From Stichopus chloronotus (Eukaryota > Echinodermata > Holothuroidea > Aspidochirotida > Stichopodidae), in the NCBI GenBank assembly GCA_021234535.1, contig CM037840.1, forward strand, positions 15,021,415-15,085,414: a stretch of 64,000 nt of DNA, given 5' to 3'. The position numbers and the translations under genes are program-made. Numbering within the stretch: position 1 is the first letter of the stretch; each line of letters starts with the position of its first letter. Below the pieces are notes generated by a model. The model saw only the letters and a list, made by a program, of their open reading frames with translations, ran no database searches and was not told the DNA's origin. Below, piece after piece: positions 62,341 to 64,000 of the stretch.

Positions 62341-64000
62341 TAAATTTAAAAAGAAATCAGCAGTTGACTGATAGGAGAAGCTAGTACTACGACTGAAGCT
62401 TACACACATTAAATTAGGTTACATAGCAACTAATATATGACCTGGGATCATAAGATCCTGTATGCTGAGACACTTAAATAACCTAATAGGCCCTTTCATA
62501 GAATGACACACCCGTTGGCAGACCCGTCGAGACACAAAGTCCTTGGCAAGAAACAAAAAAAAAACCAAAACACTTAACTTGGTAAGTTTTAAAACTCTCT
62601 CACACCCTTTGAAACCCTCAGAAAAGAGTCCATTGGATTTATAAATTTCCTTTAAGCTAAAGGGTAAGTGTCAAAGGTGTTATCTCAACAAAAACGGTGG
62701 ATGTTCACTTCATATTCAGGGTGAAATTTTCAAGAAGCTGAGCGCCTTAGCCCAGATGAGTTTCAATTTCATGAGTTTTGCTGTGTTATAAACTTCATGT
62801 AATGTGCGGGCACGAGTTCTGAAACCTCGCATGCCACTTTTCTTAATCTTACCGTCATTGCTATGTTGAAGTAATGGCTCTAATTCCCTGGTTCTTTCTG
62901 GGAATTCTACACAAGGATGAGAAAGATACGCATTTGGTATTTCATTGTCTTAGTAGATAATAGCTAAAATTGACACGTTTTATACTTCTTTTAATTATCA
63001 TAAACAAATATATTACTTACCTGAACAGCATACACACGTTATAGAGTGTTACATAACTGAAAGTACGATCTGTCATTTAGATCTGTTCATCAGTGCAATC
63101 CTGATGCTTTATTAGGTAATTAAGGTCAACTTGGCTATTGCTTGTAAAAAAAAAAATCTTGTTTTCTGTTGTCTTTCAGAAAAGTAATAAGAAGTTAGAC
63201 AAAACTTTGATTCTTTGTCCTTGTTTTTGTGCATCGGAGTCTTTGGTTAACTCCACTCCCTAGTTTTTTGTCGTAAGTACAAATGAATGTTATTTTCTCA
63301 GATTTAAGAGAGACCATTTCTCAGACAACAGTATATGCTTAATCACCGCGAGTTACGTTTACATCAAGGCACCGATTTCACCGATGGCAATAACTCTATA
63401 TTTATATTATTACTCACCAGATTGTCCACCTTGATTTGATTCATCCGACATCTTTTGACCTTTCGCGCTTCCCAAAACTGTAAATTACAAAAAGAAATAA
63501 ATACCAAAGTAAATTCGTTACAAAGATTTCAAGTAACATTTGTCCCGTTTCAAAATGTTGTGAGAGTCTTTATTTATACGACATTAGCAGTGGCACTGAG
63601 GGAACAAATTTCCATTCATAAGTTTGTTATTGAACTGTATTATGTATTGTGTTGAATTAAAAATAAAATTTACATCCATCCCTTTGAAGGGCAATCACAA
63701 TCATTATAGATGTGTAAAGAAACCTTACACATTGTGAGCTATTAGACCACATTTTGATGTATCAAACTTCCAGCATTGCACTCGTATGTGAAAAATACTT
63801 CATTAAAACTGTCTGCATAGCGCCCCCCCCCCTCCATGTGAACACCGCTCCGATTCGCTTGTAAGACATTAGTGCATATAGCTCAAACGTTTATTAACTT
63901 AAATCCATGGCCATTTGTCTACTACTCGTGAGGTAGGTGGACTGCGATAAATAAAATCAGTGTTAGTAATTGGTTTTCGCTGTAGTGTGTATGTACACGA
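62341..64000. other. Right flank, no gene supported
   Basis: AT-rich DNA with a run of 11 C bases near 63822-63832. The 66-codon frame at 63455-63655 has no recognisable feature. It may belong to a gene outside the window. Confidence 0.4.

Overview
The window looks like intron-rich, AT-rich animal nuclear DNA. It has spliced genes with GT/AG borders, dispersed minisatellites, and several animal-type transposon and retroelement families. No bacterial gene layout, CRISPR array or operon is visible. The mix suggests a marine invertebrate deuterostome, and my best guess is an echinoderm. It combines seven-pass receptors of gustatory-receptor-like shape, a CACTA transposase of the kind common in aquatic animals, Penelope-like and CR1/Jockey-like retroelements, and repeats rich in TGACCT. 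The organism is inference; nothing here names it.

There are two probable host genes, one near each end and both on the minus strand. They lie at 1276-2348 and 55384-56510 (the open frame runs on to about 56694). They are clear paralogues: multi-pass membrane proteins sharing the motifs QYYPLR, TWNY, FC-Y-CDT, WRHLM and CAS-G-D. Predicted topology (N-terminus inside, seven helices, C-terminus outside, short second outer loop, long inner loops) fits the insect-type gustatory/odorant receptor-like superfamily better than GPCRs. Both frames have a good splice acceptor at the same aligned place and phase, so each probably has an upstream exon.

The main find lies between them. Positions 25812-46590 behave as one CACTA/EnSpm-type DNA transposon of about 20.8 kb. 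It has matching CACTGACCA termini and subterminal clusters of a short TTAGTCGGT-like motif on both strands at both ends. It carries two minus-strand genes. One is a transposase with two C2H2 fingers and a Tnp2-like core, broken by one in-frame stop and probably a deletion. The other is a multi-exon gene (27716-37951) resembling the proteins named SAMD3-like in fish, whose exons A to D join in phase. Nested inside are a 365-bp PIF/Harbinger-type MITE with TAA target duplications, a P-element/THAP9-type transposase remnant, a LINE fragment, tRNA-derived sequences and a 165-bp tandem repeat.

Other regions: 1-12 kb is mostly non-coding with short hairpins and degenerate tandem repeats. 12.4-13.6 kb and 54.2-54.8 kb hold the same dispersed repeat, a roughly 142-bp unit in alternating two-unit (about 285-bp) form, dotted with nuclear-receptor-like half sites. 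15139-17509 is a non-autonomous hAT-like element with GACTCGG-rich ends. 17.5-25.8 kb and 46.6-52.5 kb show no gene I can support. 58.2-60.2 kb is a Penelope-like element whose 5' part is inverted against its 3' part in the pattern expected from twin priming. 60.35-60.75 kb is a perfect 122-bp palindrome set between two long AT tracts. 61.2-62.3 kb is a broken LINE reverse transcriptase ending at an AT-rich microsatellite.
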